A DNA stretch of 64,000 nt from Promerops cafer (lineage: Eukaryota; Chordata; Aves; Passeriformes; Nectariniidae). The position numbers and the translations under genes are program-made. Below the pieces are notes generated by a model that saw only the letters and a list, made by a program, of their open reading frames with translations, made no database searches and had not been told where the DNA came from. The first letter of the stretch is position 1. Every line of letters begins with the position of its first letter. The DNA lies in NCBI GenBank assembly GCA_013398275.1, contig VZSE01000585.1:446022-510021 (forward strand), read 5' to 3'. Positions 31,444-45,298 of the stretch are shown in pieces.

Positions 31444-34400
31444 GTAAATTCAAAACTACAGATTATGTGATACTTGTGTGGTTATTTACTATCGTGTTTA
31501 ATACAGTCAAATAGAAGACCTGGGGCTTTGCTAATTTTTAAATTTAATCTACTTTTTTTTTTTCCCCCAAAAGTAAAACAAGCTGATCTCAGGCTATTTA
31601 TTTATTTCATATTTTTATGTATATTCTCTGCCTTTCACTTCCCATGCTTTCACATACCTTTCCTCGATGTACATCCCATCATCAAAACTCATTTTCATTC
31701 ATTGTTTATGCACACTTGCAGTGTTTTTGTAAAAAAACCCTCTTAGCTGATTTCTACTTTTCTTCCTAACTCCTTGCTTTTTTTCTTCTATGTTTTGTTT
31801 CTACATATGACCTTTACACTTTGGTATCTTTCAGCAGTATTCTCTTTAATGTCATGTTCCTCATCACTCCATTATGTTAAACATTTTACTCTCCCCACCT
31901 TTCCTGCACAGTTCTTCCAACTACTATCACCCTTTCTCTTCCTCCCACTTTGCTTTTCCTTTCCTGTGATGTTCCTGTTGTATGTTCCTTTTGAATGTCA
32001 TCTTTTCTCATTATTTTTTCCTTATCTGTTTTGTTCTTTTCTTCTTCTGTCCCGATCAGCTCAATTCTCCCCATCCTTATTATACATCTCTGAAGAAGCA
32101 CAATTTTTGACTCTCTAATTTTTCTTTTCAGTTCAGGGTAGAGGACAAACAATGACAGACCACTTCCTGGCCAACATTTCTGCCACTGCAGTCAGATTTG
32201 ACTTTGTCTGCAAAGTTGTGGTTTCTAGTAAAATAATGTCTTACAACCCAGACTGTGAATTCAGTCTTCCTGGCTTATTAGCTTGCTATATAAGTCAATT
32301 TCATTTTTCTCTCAGAAACTTGATTATTCTCAATTGATAACCATGGAGTCTATACAGGAACATACATCACATATGCACAAATATTTCATTCACTTTAAGT
32401 GGTTGAAACTGAAAAATCAGTAGGCATTAGAGTGAACATATGAAACACAGATAGGTGATAAGCACAGAGACACCCAGTTATAAGTGAAAAAATACTTCTT
32501 TAAAATGTTTCATACCACTCATCCAGAACTGACTGCTCAATTCTGAGCCTCATTTAAGACATGTAAAGTATCTTCAAAAGACCTAAGCTTTGAAGCATGA
32601 AATGTCAAACTCAAATGGAAATTAACTATGTGAGTAAATAAAACCTTGACTTTACAGACTCTTACATATACAATGAACTTTTCCCTTGCTAACATCTTTT
32701 TATGCTGGAAGGGCTAACTAGTTTTCTTTCAAGTTGATTAACCATTGTTACAAACACTAGTCTAAATTAATAAAAATTGTTTCTAACATTTTACCCAGCA
32801 TGGATTTTACTGTTTCTTATCACATCTGATAGAGAAAGTTCAAGCCTTAAAAATTGCACATTGTTTCTAACTGTAGAAAATCATTTGGCCAAATTCCCCT
32901 ACAAGCTAAGCTTTCTTCTACCTAGGCTATCATTGCTGCAATACCACTAATATTTGCTTATTTATAACTTCACATAATATTTGGTCATAAGAGTTTATAT
33001 TTCTCGATATAAAATATTGTTCATATTTTATGACTATGGGCTCTTTAATGAAATTTTAATTTTTGCCTTTTTTTCTTTATTAATTGGGATTGTTGATTAG
33101 CCTCTAGCACAAGGCATGGGTTTTGCCCACCCCCCAGACAACCGATCAGACAATGAAAGATAATGCATACAAATAATTCAGCTGTGCTCTTAGAGTGAAT
33201 GAGTGAGTTGCAACACATAATGATAGAGCTCCATTCCCGTCCTGTTTGAAGACTTAATGGGTGCCATACCTCTTGATAAAAAGCATTGCAGCTATTCAGC
33301 TACTTGTTATTCATGTAAATGTTTTTATCTCAAAGGAGGAGTTTTTTTGGCATTGCCAGAGTGGGTCAGAAGAGCCTTTGTTACAGTGGAGATACTGGAT
33401 CAGCCAGAAACTAGAATGAACAGTATCAGGGTACAAACTGCAGTAGGGAATAAAATGCCTTCTCAGGCCAAAATAGTGTTAAGCTTCTGACCTGAAACCC
33501 AAGGCTTTTTCTCCATCCAGAACTCTTTCCCTTGATGTTTATTGCAGTAGCTCTTGATGTTTTTATAAACCATTTAAACGTCAACTTTTACAGACTGAAA
33601 TATTAACTTTTTGAATCCTGGTGGCATCTTGTGTCACTATTCAAGCAGCTGGAGCTTCTGGGTGGGTTGTTCTCAGAGTTCAGCAGTACAGCTGTGACAG
33701 GCAGTCTACCATTGAACTGTGGTTTTGGGCACTGTAGCAACAACCATGGAAAATAGTACACGTGTTCAGCTGAAAGAAAAATGACATTAAGGCTCCATAT
33801 TTTAAACTGTTTCTGATTAGTGCAGTGTTGTCACCCAAAGTCCCAAAGAATCACCAGTGGAGTAAATCTATCTTAATTAATATATTGCAGTTAGACCACC
33901 TGTAAATTCGGATTGCACTGGAAGCATAGTATTTGATGTACTAGATCATAAAATGCTATGAGACTGTGCAGGGGATGGTGTATTTCCAGTTGCTGCTCTC
34001 CCTCTTTGCTCAGTAGGCTGCTAGCCACATATAATTAGGGCAAATAAACTCTACTTTCTCTGGAGTTGTTTTGATTGTATTTGTTGTTGCTAAAGCAATA
34101 TGGTGTGGTTTGGTAGGACTCAACAGAGAAACCAGTTCAGGCACGGCAAGACATAAGCTGACCCTTACCTCAGGACACATTGCTGTGCAACTACAAGGTA
34201 AATTCAGAAAAGAGGTTAAAAGAATATGCCAGTACCACCCTAGCTGAAAATCATCCCCTTTTCCAGTTATCCCCCCTCTTTTCCTTTCTCTTTTTCCCCT
34301 TCTCCCTTCCTCTCTCACTCTTGCTCCAGGTCCCCACCCCAGCCTGCAGCTGGTAATAGTTTATGGGGCACATTGCTGTGTTAATACGTGGCTAAGGCTG

Positions 34401-37400
34401 TTCCAGCTGCTGGGTCTCTGAGAGGTCAGTGTCAGGACTATTTTACTGTGAGCCCTTGATATGCAGGGTAAAGCTGGGGACAGGTAGAGCTTCCCCCCTC
34501 TCACACTGCAGGGAGCTGAGCTGCTGCAGGCACCCCCTCCCACAGTGTTGCGCTGCTGGCAGTGTGGGCAATAAAAAATAATATGTTTCTGATCAAAAGT
34601 AATTAGGGTTTATAGAAGCATGTATACTAATGGACTAGACATCACATCACAGACATTGCCTGGGATCTCGTAATTCAGCTTGGAAAAGCTGCAGGTGTTA
34701 AAGGGCTGTTGAATGCTGTTGTCTGTGCAATACAGGCAAGTAGCAAAAACGACTCTGCAGCTCACAAAGTAAAAGTGAAAATAGGAGCAGATGATTAAAA
34801 ATACAAAATATTAGTATAACTGAACTTCTGACACTTGAGTCTGAGTCTGCTGGGCTTCTAGCACAGCAGAGAATATTACATGTAAGGCAACATCTGGATT
34901 TGAAAAGGCAGGATTGTGATGTTGCTTCTCAGTTTAAGAAAATGTTGTACATTTATAATTTGTTTGAAAAAATATATATTACACAGACAATGAAAAAGAG
35001 AGAAAGAAAAGTAAAATCCAGTTTAGACATCAAATGCAAAAGCAAAAATCCATTTTGTGTTTGTAGTATTTCTAGCACAGATTTCTAGCACTATCAAAAT
35101 AGTTACCCAAACCACAGAATTTTTCTTTCTTTTTCTGGTTTGTTTTTAGCTGCATGTTGAGTGGTCAATTTTTGCACTCAGTTGCACTCATAGGCCAAGC
35201 ATTTTTATGGTTTTGTAATAGCACCTTTATTTACTGTCTCTGCCTAAATTTTTAAAGATCTGTTTATTTCATAATACATAATTAATGAAAATTACTTCTC
35301 ATTGGTTATTTATTAATTTGGAATGCATGAGAGTCAATGTAAAGTTTATGTAGTGTTCAGTGTATACTTGTGTATCCTGACAGCTAGGAATGCTATGAAT
35401 ACTCAGAATTAAGGAATAGGATCCCTGAAACTCTTCTACTGGGTGCGTTTTAGATTGTCATATAAATCAATATTTCTCTTGCAGGAATGGAAATGGGAAT
35501 ATAGCTCAGACACAGTCACATATTTTACAAATTTACATTTATCTTTTTTTTTCCTAACTTCGTCCTCATTTATTGAGGACGCTTTAATTTATCACTTAAC
35601 TGTCCCAGCTTTACATATGATCTGCACCTGAGAAATTAAAGGTGAATTTAATAAGAACCTAATGTAATCCTTCCCTTTCTGCAAACTACATGTGAAATAT
35701 AAGTTAAATTCAGCAGTAAAAGTCCAATGCTGGCCTAGACCCTGTGAGAAAAAGGCAAATTCAGAGAGATAAGGCTGTCAGTGCCCTCTGAACCCAGCAG
35801 GCGTTGGCTCAAATGCTATGTAATCAGAATATATTTTTCTTCTAAGGGTGGATAAACAAAATACGGAAATTTGCTGTACAGCATGAGCATCCTCTGTACC
35901 AGGAAATCTCAGTCAGAAAGCATTTGGTTACTGGAAACCTGCAAAGCATACGTGCCAAAACAAGGTTACCGGGATTTTCAAGTCTTAGAAATCTCATCAA
36001 AAACTAACAGGGGAAAAGTCATTATTTTTGTGGAACCAAAAGGCTAGCAATGACAGTAAATTCTGGTGCTTCCTATGAGTCTCTGTTTGGCAACAGAAAA
36101 GGGGAGATTCAGCAGAGACAGCGTCCTAGTTTTTATCATTGTTGATTGAATCGTTAGCACAGAAAGAAGGGAAGAGAAATATATATACCTCAGTAGTACA
36201 TATTTGACAGGTTACAGTAAAAATTGATGCTTTATTCTTTGAAAGTCCATTCAAGCTGTAGTGTTGGTGCTGAACCTAGATTTCTGTAAACACACACATT
36301 TCTTACATCTTTATTTTAAAGGAAAACATAAAACAAATCTGTAAAAAAGGCATGCATTACATTTGGTCAAATACCTGCTGCAGAGGAATGTGCAAATGAT
36401 TTTCATTCAGAAGCCTTTTTAGTTATTTGTCTATTTACTCATGTCTTGGTATGATTGATAGGTGCAAACTTGGCTCATAACTGTACAATTACATTTTTGC
36501 AAAACTGTCTTCTGTCTCTCCCTCTTCTGTGATTGAGAAGTTATTGATTGATGTTATTGTTAGTTACAGTTCAGAAATACAGGTTTTCCTCTTATTCTGC
36601 TTTAGAAGGTATATATCAGAGCAGTGACAAAATACTTCCTTGCACTCTTAGTCTCATTCTAGTGTTTTTTTCTTCTATCCCCAGCAATTTTCCACATCCT
36701 TTCCTTGTCAATTCCTCTTTTTCTATTGCTTCTATTGCATGTTCGTGACCTCATCCAGAGCGCTTTTGAACAGTATGTGGTCCCTCCCTTGCCTGTTATC
36801 TCTATTCCAGTGATGATACTGCAGGGGATGAGAAGGAGTAGCTTAAACAGAGAAGGATAGCAAAACACCATAGCATTTTTTAAGACTGGAAATTTAGATG
36901 GAAAAAAATGGACAAAGTGATGGTCATAATGGACCTTTTCTATTTTTAAAGAAAAATGTAAGCCAGAAGCAGCTAGAAAGGTAATGCAGAAAGGAGATGA
37001 TGAGGAATAAAAGTGATTAAGGCCCAAATAAACTAAAATAAGAGTTCCTCCTGCCTAAAAAGGCTCATCCTTCCAAACTGTCCCAGTCCATCAGCAGAGA
37101 AGACAGAACTACAGATAACCTCGGTAATAACATCTGTTCAGGATGGATGTCAAAGAATATTAACTGGAGGAGCTGTGAATGCTAAAATAGCTGAGTTCTG
37201 CTGGAGATATGCCAACAAATGATAATGTGGCAGTCTTTCCAAGAATTAATATTCTTCAGGCACTAAGCTGTCCTTGTCTTTTATATCACGTCTGGTGTCT
37301 AAGATGCTGTATCTCCCAAGAAAAGACTGCATCAAGCAGATAGCGTGTGTGTGGCCAGAGAGGTCAGACAATCACTTTCTGTGCCTTCTCATCAGCTTGC

Positions 37401-40400
37401 TTTCAGCCCTTGAATCTGCCAATTGACTAACTTTGCATCTCAGAAATGACCACTTTTATGTTAATTTACTCAGTTAAACGCAATTTTTAACACAGTTTGA
37501 GCACAGTGTTGTTGTTACACACTAGAGTGAAGACGTGGATGCAATGTATTTTCTAGTCATGAGTAGAGGAAATGGGTGCTGTTTTACTTTTTTAGTACCC
37601 CAAAATTTTTGCTGGAATAATTTTGAACAGCTATTAGAATATGCTTTTTTGGGAGCTTGCACGGTTGTGTTAACAAAGTTATGGTGGTCTCAGGCAATTT
37701 TAGGAAAGTTTTGGAAAATTATTATGAACACAAGTAACGCGTGAGGGGTGGATCTGCTTTTTAAGCATAAAGCTGTGAATATTGTATACTTGACTTCTGA
37801 TTCACTCTCTTGGTTTAAAAAAAAAAATTAAAATATTAGACAAAAAGTTATAGAGTCTAGAATGCTGTAGAAAGGCGAATGTGTACTGACAAGAGTTAAA
37901 CAGACACCATAATTCCTGTCCTGTGGAAATTAAAAATAGTACCATTCAGAACTGCAACAAAAATGACATTTTGAAATTTTCCATGTAATGAAAATTCTGA
38001 CATTTTCCTTAGAGAAGGTCAGAGTGACATTTCATTGTGAAATACTGAGAGTGTTTCTGGGGCTTCTTGGGTCATCTCTAATCGCCTGCCAGGTAGAAAC
38101 CCGAGGATTTGGGGGTCCCTTTTAGTGCAATGTTCCTGGAGTGCTGGGGGGCAAACAGCTTGGAGGCATGGTCTCTGCAACAGCCTGCCTAACGGGTGGC
38201 CACCAGGCCAGATGAACGGGGTGGCAGAGTGCCAGGCAGAGCATTCTGACTTTTATTAAGATCTAACAATAACCAAAACGTTCTCACCCAACATTCTAGT
38301 AAATTAAGAGTTTAGAAAATCAGGCAAAAAGAATAGAACTAGCTCCTTATGTTTGCAAGGTGCTTTGTACTCTGTAAGTAAACTATCTTCTAAACCAGCT
38401 TGAGTACCTTATTCTTTCTCATTTCCTGAACGTTTTAAACTTACCAAAACATGACTACTTTTTCAACACAGGGAAGTATGGGCTTTATATTTTTATTCTG
38501 TTATTCTAAACTTTGGGATGACTTTGCATTCTGTGGCTAAATTCAGTTCTCTTGGGCCCTCTGTGGTTATTGTCAGATAACCTTTTAGGGGTTTTGGTTA
38601 GTTGGTTGATTGGTTGGTAGCTGGTTGACTTTTTTTAATTTTTTTTTTTTTCTTCTTCTTTGCCAGGTGTGTCAGTATATGTGGGATAATTCCAGAGGTT
38701 TAAGAGACTCTCTGTCCATCTGCTTTCTTGGATCTGTGCAGTCTGAATTAGTTCTGCCATCTGGGTAGGAATAAGATCGTCTGATGAAATAGAATAATTT
38801 TATGTATACAATGATTTATGCATTATATGAATGGGAGACAGAGTTGTCAATGAAAATCCAGTTGCACCCTTTGATCACAGAAATCTTTCCTTGGCTAGAG
38901 CAACTAAACCTTTTTCCCATGCATAAAATGGAAGTTATAAGGATGCAAATACTGCAGTCATCTGTACTGGATCTATACAAGCAACACTCAGGAGCAGAGT
39001 TCCATCTTCCAGTGTGGGAGGGTGTTCCATCCTCTCCAGTACCCTGATGTCAAATCCATGATGCTGATATACAGTAATATTCAGTAATAATACAGTAATA
39101 ATCCATGATACAGTAATATTCAGCTGTGATATAAGGCAGAATACCTCTCCCTTTCCTTTTCTGTAGCCTTCTCCTGCCTTTTAGTAAGTTGCAGTGGAGA
39201 AGACTATCACAATACCCATGTTCTGCCCTCAGCAGCAGTACCAGGGAACTTAATGCCTACATTTTTTGTGTTGTGTTCTTACCCTTCCTTCCTGCCAGGT
39301 AAGGAAATATAAATATATAGGACCTACTTGACACCAAGAATTCTTGATCCCAAGGGTACTCGGTGCTATACTTCCTAATGCAGAAATATGCCTAACATTT
39401 TCAAGTTACATTTTAACCCATGAGTGAAGGTGAAATGTATGGAAGTAAATGCTGTTCTTGGTTCAGCCCTTTAGTAGGCCAGAAGACTGATTTTAGTGTA
39501 CCTGATTCAAACTGTTATACAACAGTTAAGCCCCACCTGGAGGACCAGATACTTTGTGAAAAAAATGAACGCTTACGTCCATTCTCCAACTTGCAAAATT
39601 TGTGGGGGTGAAATAAATACAAATAGATGTCTTCAGAATTATTTTGCTAAATAATATGTAGTCTATTACTGTCTCTTCTTCATTGTCTTACTTAACAGTT
39701 TTAAAATTCTTTGTTAACATACACAACACATACCACAAAAAATCAGATTTATTGATGAGGAGAATATGGTCAATAATTTAGTTGAAATATTCTTGTTTAG
39801 AATCTCATGATCTCTACTGGCCAAGGTTTACAAAACAACCCAAATTATCTCATTTAGGTATTTCTTTTGCTTCTAAGGACATGTAGCTCAATGGAGGTCT
39901 GCAGTAATTTTGCAGATTGAGAATTTGCTGTTTTCAAAGAATAAACTTAACAAGATTCTGGATCAAAGCAGCACAGAAATTTTAAGGAATTGCAAGAAGT
40001 TATGTAATAAAAAAAATTGCTTTCTGATCATAAACAATTATCCTTACTTAAATTTATTTAAGAACAGGGATTGAAAATAAATCATGGAGTAAAATTAAGA
40101 TAGAGATAACTAAAATATTAAGAGTGGAAAATGAGAGAAATACCAACCTCCATCACCTCAAATTATGTCAAAATAGTTATTTGTGATGATTTTTTATATT
40201 CTCACAATGAAATAAATAGCATTTACCCAGAGAATTCCAGGGGATCTCAGCTCGTTAGCAAAAACCAAAATGATTTTGCATGTATTTGTACGTTATTTTC
40301 TACTTTATTTGTACATTACTCTCTACTTGACAGAAATGTAGAAGTGCTTCTGGAGATGGATTACCGCAATTTTTTTTTCTTTTACCCCACCTGAAAATGC

Positions 40401-43400
40401 ACCAGGCTTTTCTGGAACAAAAAATAACTCAAGCAAACAGGTGAGAGACAAACCCATTGCCTTTTTCAGAGGAGCACCTTTGATAAGTTTAAGGTATTTC
40501 TGGAGTAAGGTGATAATGCACAAATGGTACCTCATCATGCCTTTGGGCTGGCTATTCAAATAGAATAAGGCAAAACAAGAAGACAAAACAGTTTTTGGTA
40601 TAAGAATTGGCTTCTGGAACTTCATGCATGCATTCCCTTGTGCTGCCCAGGGAAACAGTGAGGAGCTGCCTTGGTTAGCTCAAAGACCTCTTCACAGGCT
40701 GCTTTGATCTCACTGCTGACTTCAGTGAATTGGGTCCAAAGAACCCCCAGCTCCTGTTCAACTTCCTTGCACTGCACAGACCTGTTGGGTAGCTCAGGTG
40801 GAGCACATTTGCTCTACCAGATATGCTAAAGCTATCTAGAGCTACAAGGGAAATTACAGCTGGTGACCAGGAGAGGTTTGAAGGAAAAAGTGTCTGTTAT
40901 TCTGATGTATAATTACTTCTGCCATTCCTGAGTGGGGGGGTGACTTTCTGACCAGGAGCTGAAGCAGTGGCTCCCAGTCCACTGACAGCAGGAGAAGCAC
41001 AGCCTTGTGAGGGTACCCAGTCTGCTTGGAGAGTACCTTCAGAACTGGCTGGCTTTGAGGTGAGTATCTGCCCCAAGAGTCCTGAAACTTGGAAGCTGTA
41101 GTCTGCTTTTCACTTAGAAATTCAGTTAGTCCTTCATCAACCTTTAGTCAAGGAACATTGTCATGTTTCACAGCATTCAAATAAAAAATTCAATGCCTTT
41201 AAAGCTTAGTAATTTCTTTAGCTCATTTAGCCTCCGTGTTGTGTGACAGTGTTGATGGAAGAAGGGGGAAGGGAATACTGCAATTGCTCCCAGCAGTTGT
41301 CATAATGTAGAGGTAGTACAGAACAGGTTAATAATTTCAAAGTTTAAGTAGGGTATATTCTGCAATTTCAGGTTAATGGCTTTGAATGTGTGATACAATA
41401 GATGGTGAATCATGGAGGTGTGTGCAGTGTGGTCAGATGGCTACCCAAAACCAGACACTCCTGGCATCCATTATGGTATCTTGACAAAAACCCCTAAAAA
41501 ACAAATGGCTAGATGTGCAACAGAACCCCTTTGACTTGTAATAACACTGTAGAGGGATTAAGAGTTAAAAATATAGAGGATAGCCACCTCAAAATTATCT
41601 TTCTCTGAGTGTTTTCTAAAAATAATGGTTTTATTTTACTCCCTTTGAAGAAATAACAATATAAATAAGATATTATCAAAGATATTTGAAATTAGTCTGA
41701 CCTTCTGGTGAAGAAGTTTCCTATTTGAGGACTGACTGGCTGTACTTGAAGTGACTAGGGAGGGTAATCTGGAGCAGCTTGCATATGTTGCTTCTGCTAA
41801 TGTTCAGAAGCTGTTACAAAAATTTTTCTTCTTGGCAAAAAACAACACAAGAATTGTTCACTTGGACAGTAATGAATACTAGATCTGCCATTTTAGCCAT
41901 GATTATTATTCTCATGGCAAGCATAAATGTGAATATCTTCAGTGCTGAGACTTCACTAGTAATGCAAAGGCTGCAAGCTTTTGAATATATCTCTATGACA
42001 GCCAAGAAAGGGTCATATTTAGAAATAAGAACCTCACTCAAATTCACAGAATATGCGTAGTTGGAAGGGAACTTAGTAGGAATTTAAAAAAATGTGGAAG
42101 AGAAAAACTTTTCAAGAACTTCAAATTTCTGTCATTCAAACTCTTTGACAGCAGCCTGACTGGGCAGTGGATATGTGAAAGGAAATGTTTGCTTTCATAG
42201 AGGAACTTGTTTCTTGCAGAGAATAGATTACATGATTCCTGGAATATTTGAATTATGGCATTTCAGCATCAGAGAAAGTATTTGAAGTTCTTTTTAACAT
42301 TAGAAAGATTTCTCCATGACATAATAGAAAGAAAACTATTTCTGCATACCTAGCCTGCAGTGGTTAGATTTACTAGCGAATGATGCATACAGTCCCCATA
42401 TATAAACCAGTCAAGGGATATTTTCTATAAGCTTAAGTGCCTCACATAATTTATTTTTTTCCCCCAACCCATGTCTAGTAGCTTCAGCTTGCATGATTAC
42501 TGAGCTTTGTGTTCTAGTTCCTGCCATCAATTCATTCTAAAACTCGTAAAATGCAAGGTTCTGGTGTGTATTTTTATTTCCAATTCTTCAGTGAATGAAG
42601 AATTCCTTAAATTAGAAGATATAATCTCTGCAAAGATATTCTTCATTGCACTGGATGAAGGAAATACTGGAGTATATGATTTGATTTGTCATACATCTCT
42701 GCCTGAAAAAGCAAAAACATCCATCCTGCATTTTTGGGCCAGACCATCAGTTAGAATAAACAAGCATAGCTCTTGTGATTTCACATGATTTCAAATAACA
42801 CCACTAGAAGTCCACAAAACAAAAAGAAACTGGTTTTGTTGCAAATCTGTTCTACCATCCTGAAATAAAATAGTAGCTGCAGAGGGTGATGTGTTGATAA
42901 GGAGACAAAGGAAAGGCCTCTAAGTTTGCATGGTTACCTTAGGAGCTAGCAAACACAACTGCACACCCTGGGTTTTTTTGAGTAGTATGAGTTTTCACTT
43001 TAATTGGAGCTATTATTTGCAGACAAATGTTGTGTTAATGGAGGAAGGGAAAAAGATGTGATGCATAGTTTCAGAAGGAGATAAGTATCTTGATAAAAGA
43101 AGGCATAGGAGGACAGAAGTATAAGCTGGACTGACTGTGGAGGTCATGGCAGAATAACAAGTATCAAAGGATGCAAAAGCAGAAAAGCGTTGGCATGGAG
43201 ACTGGAGGCACTTTAGTATTAAATATAGTACATTTCAGATGGAAACATGGAATAGCAGCCTGATCACAAATACTGCTGGGTTTTCAGTAATTCACATTAC
43301 CAAAACCTAAATGAAAACCTTGGTCTTTTGCTGTACTGAATCAATATTTTGTTTCAAGTAAATAAAAGTTTTTATATCTTCATGGATTTTGAGGCTTGTA

Positions 43401-43560
43401 GTTAAGTTCTGTTACATCTTGTATGTCACAGAACATTGATTTTCATCAGGTTATTCTTACTGGTGTCCCTTACAGTCTTTTAAAAAGGAGATTCCTGTTT
43501 TCTATTAAACCATCATAGTTGTGATTTTGTTATTGCATTGTGCACTATTGTGATGAGTTA
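31444..43560. other. Long unassigned interval
   Basis: About 12 kb without a supportable gene. 31530-32130, directly downstream of the CpG island, is strongly pyrimidine-rich on the plus strand. 33060-33250 and 35270-35340 contain homeodomain/POU-like words and could be conserved non-coding DNA. 35561-35581 is a small perfect hairpin (8-base arms 'cgtcctca'/'tgaggacg', 5-base loop). 38060-38250 and 34330-34570 are GC-richer patches I cannot assign. 39062-39125 is a small repetitive 'tacagtaat' patch. No exon with both splice sites and a protein-like frame was recognised. Confidence 0.45.
42040..42085 (-). mobile_element. Tiny CR1-tail remnant
   Basis: 'cacagaatatgcgtagttgg' followed by 'aagggaacttagtagg' resembles the reverse complement of a CR1 terminus. 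It is too short for certainty. Confidence 0.35.
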
Positions 43561-43564
43561 GAAG

Positions 43565-44265
43565 ATGCTGTGGTTTGTCCTCCAACTGGGACAGTATTTC
43601 AGAGATTTCTGAAGACTGGGTGTTATGACCTGTCCCAGAAGGCAAGGGTAGCCCAGGTTCTTGTTAACAAATCCCTTGGGGTGGGTTAGAGTGAAACAAA
43701 ACTGAAGGGTGTTTGTTAATGTATTTATGTAGGGTTTATTTTAGAACAATATGGCTGCAATAGGAAGCAGGCAGTTTGTTTACTATTATCTATAGTAATA
43801 TAGCAATACAAAAGCATAAAAATATTACAGGAAGGAAGGAACAAAGAAACAAAGGAAGGAGTAAAAACATATCATCACCCACAGACCCTGCAACAAGGCT
43901 TTGTTGTTGCAATTTAGCTGTCCATTGGCTGAAGTGATGCTCTTGATTCATAGTGGGTGAGGGAAGAAGTCCTTGAAACACAAAGTCCATTGAGTTTTTG
44001 TTATTCTTAGGCTTGGTGAAAACACCCAGGTGCCATCCCAGGGGTGAAGAGGTTTACACTGGGTGATGTAATACTGGTTGATGAGACTCTTCAGGAGTCT
44101 GACACCTTCTGATGACTGCTACATCAGCACAGTTGAGTCAATTATGGGGCCATAATAGGGGAGTTATCACAGCTGAGTTCACCTGAGTAAAGAAAAAGAA
44201 ACATTACCCTGCCTCTCAGGGTTTGCCCCTTTTCTTATCTTCCTCAACACCCAGCTTGTCACCTG
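43565..44265 (-). mobile_element. Solo-LTR-like block B (endogenous retrovirus)
   Basis: A 700-base block whose right part shares the ordered landmarks of block A at 2290-2755. On the minus strand it has an AATAAA at 43735-43740 followed by a C/T-rich, AAC-rich downstream part, as in a retroviral R-U5. The left edge 'tgctgtggtttgtcc' and right edge 'cacccagcttgtca' are plausible LTR ends (TG/CA) but no target-site duplication was found. No gag, pol or env sequence adjoins it. Confidence 0.6.
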
Positions 44266-44269
44266 AGCT

Positions 44270-45293
44270 GGCTCATGTGCTCTCTCTGCAGCTGGGTTAT
44301 TGTGCATGTGGGCATCTTGCCCCTAACTGTTTGAGCCATCAGCATTCCAGTCTCTCCCACATCCTTCTCCTTAGGCCTGGGATAACTGGGCAATAGTACC
44401 ACCTTGATTTCATCTCAAGTCTCTCACCAGGGAACAGTTATATAAAAAACTTGCCTTTGCCTATACAAGGTTTATATACTGTTTTTTGTTGTTTCTTAAT
44501 TGTATTTTGAAAATAGCTCTTTACATCTTGGTTGACTTTGAATGTTCTATTAAAAAACATGCATGAAAAAATAGAGACTTGTTTGTCCATCTGTGAACCA
44601 TAAAATAAATATTGGCAAATTGACCACATCTCTTTCACCTGGTATCAGTTTTCAATGGTCTTTACAAAATTACTGAACATATGGTTGGGAGAAAATACTT
44701 GTGATATGTTCTCTTCAACAAATTATTTTGTTTCAGTAATGTAATCAATTATTTAGTACAAATTTATATAATAAAGCAATTTATAAAAATATATTGCAAA
44801 TAAATATGATTAATAAATAATTAATGACTGCCAAATCAGTCAAGCTTAGGGCTCAATTTTAAGTGAGTACATGTTCTAGCTCCCAGATGTCTACTAAATA
44901 TTTTTAAAAGTAAAGGTTACTACAAAACCAATAGTCTTACCCAGGCAGATTCGGAGTTCCCTGTGGGTGTTTGTGATACTTAATGCAAATTTGTGTGTGC
45001 ATGAGTTAGACTGCATCTGGCCTGCATTCTTCATAGCTGAGATGAAATGCATAGGTACTGTACATTTAGCATTGGCAACAGAAGAATCCCTCAGAGTTGA
45101 CTCCTTAGAACCATAGTGCTGACAATGAAGACAAGGAGGTTCTGTAAGGGTGTTAATTGCTGTTTTCACATTTCTATGTTCCACTAACAAAAGCTTGTAT
45201 CCTTCATAATTTTATTTTCCTTGTGCGTGTACGTGTGTTTGTGCACACGTGCATCCATGAAAAATTGGTGTCATTCGACCAAAGCTGGTGTAA
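44270..45293. other. Unassigned sequence
   Basis: The first 150 bases are GC-balanced and might be a continuation of the LTR insertion or its flank. The rest is AT-rich unique DNA. No exon or RNA gene was recognised. Confidence 0.5.
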
Positions 45294-45298
45294 CTAGT

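Noticed and set aside
36659..37027. 122-codon minus frame
   Set aside because: There is no domain, splice context or codon bias; the composition is what AT-rich DNA would give.
40785..40860. tRNA-like 'gtagctcaggtggagca' word
   Set aside because: It resembles a tRNA A box, but no B box or acceptor stem is found at the right spacing.
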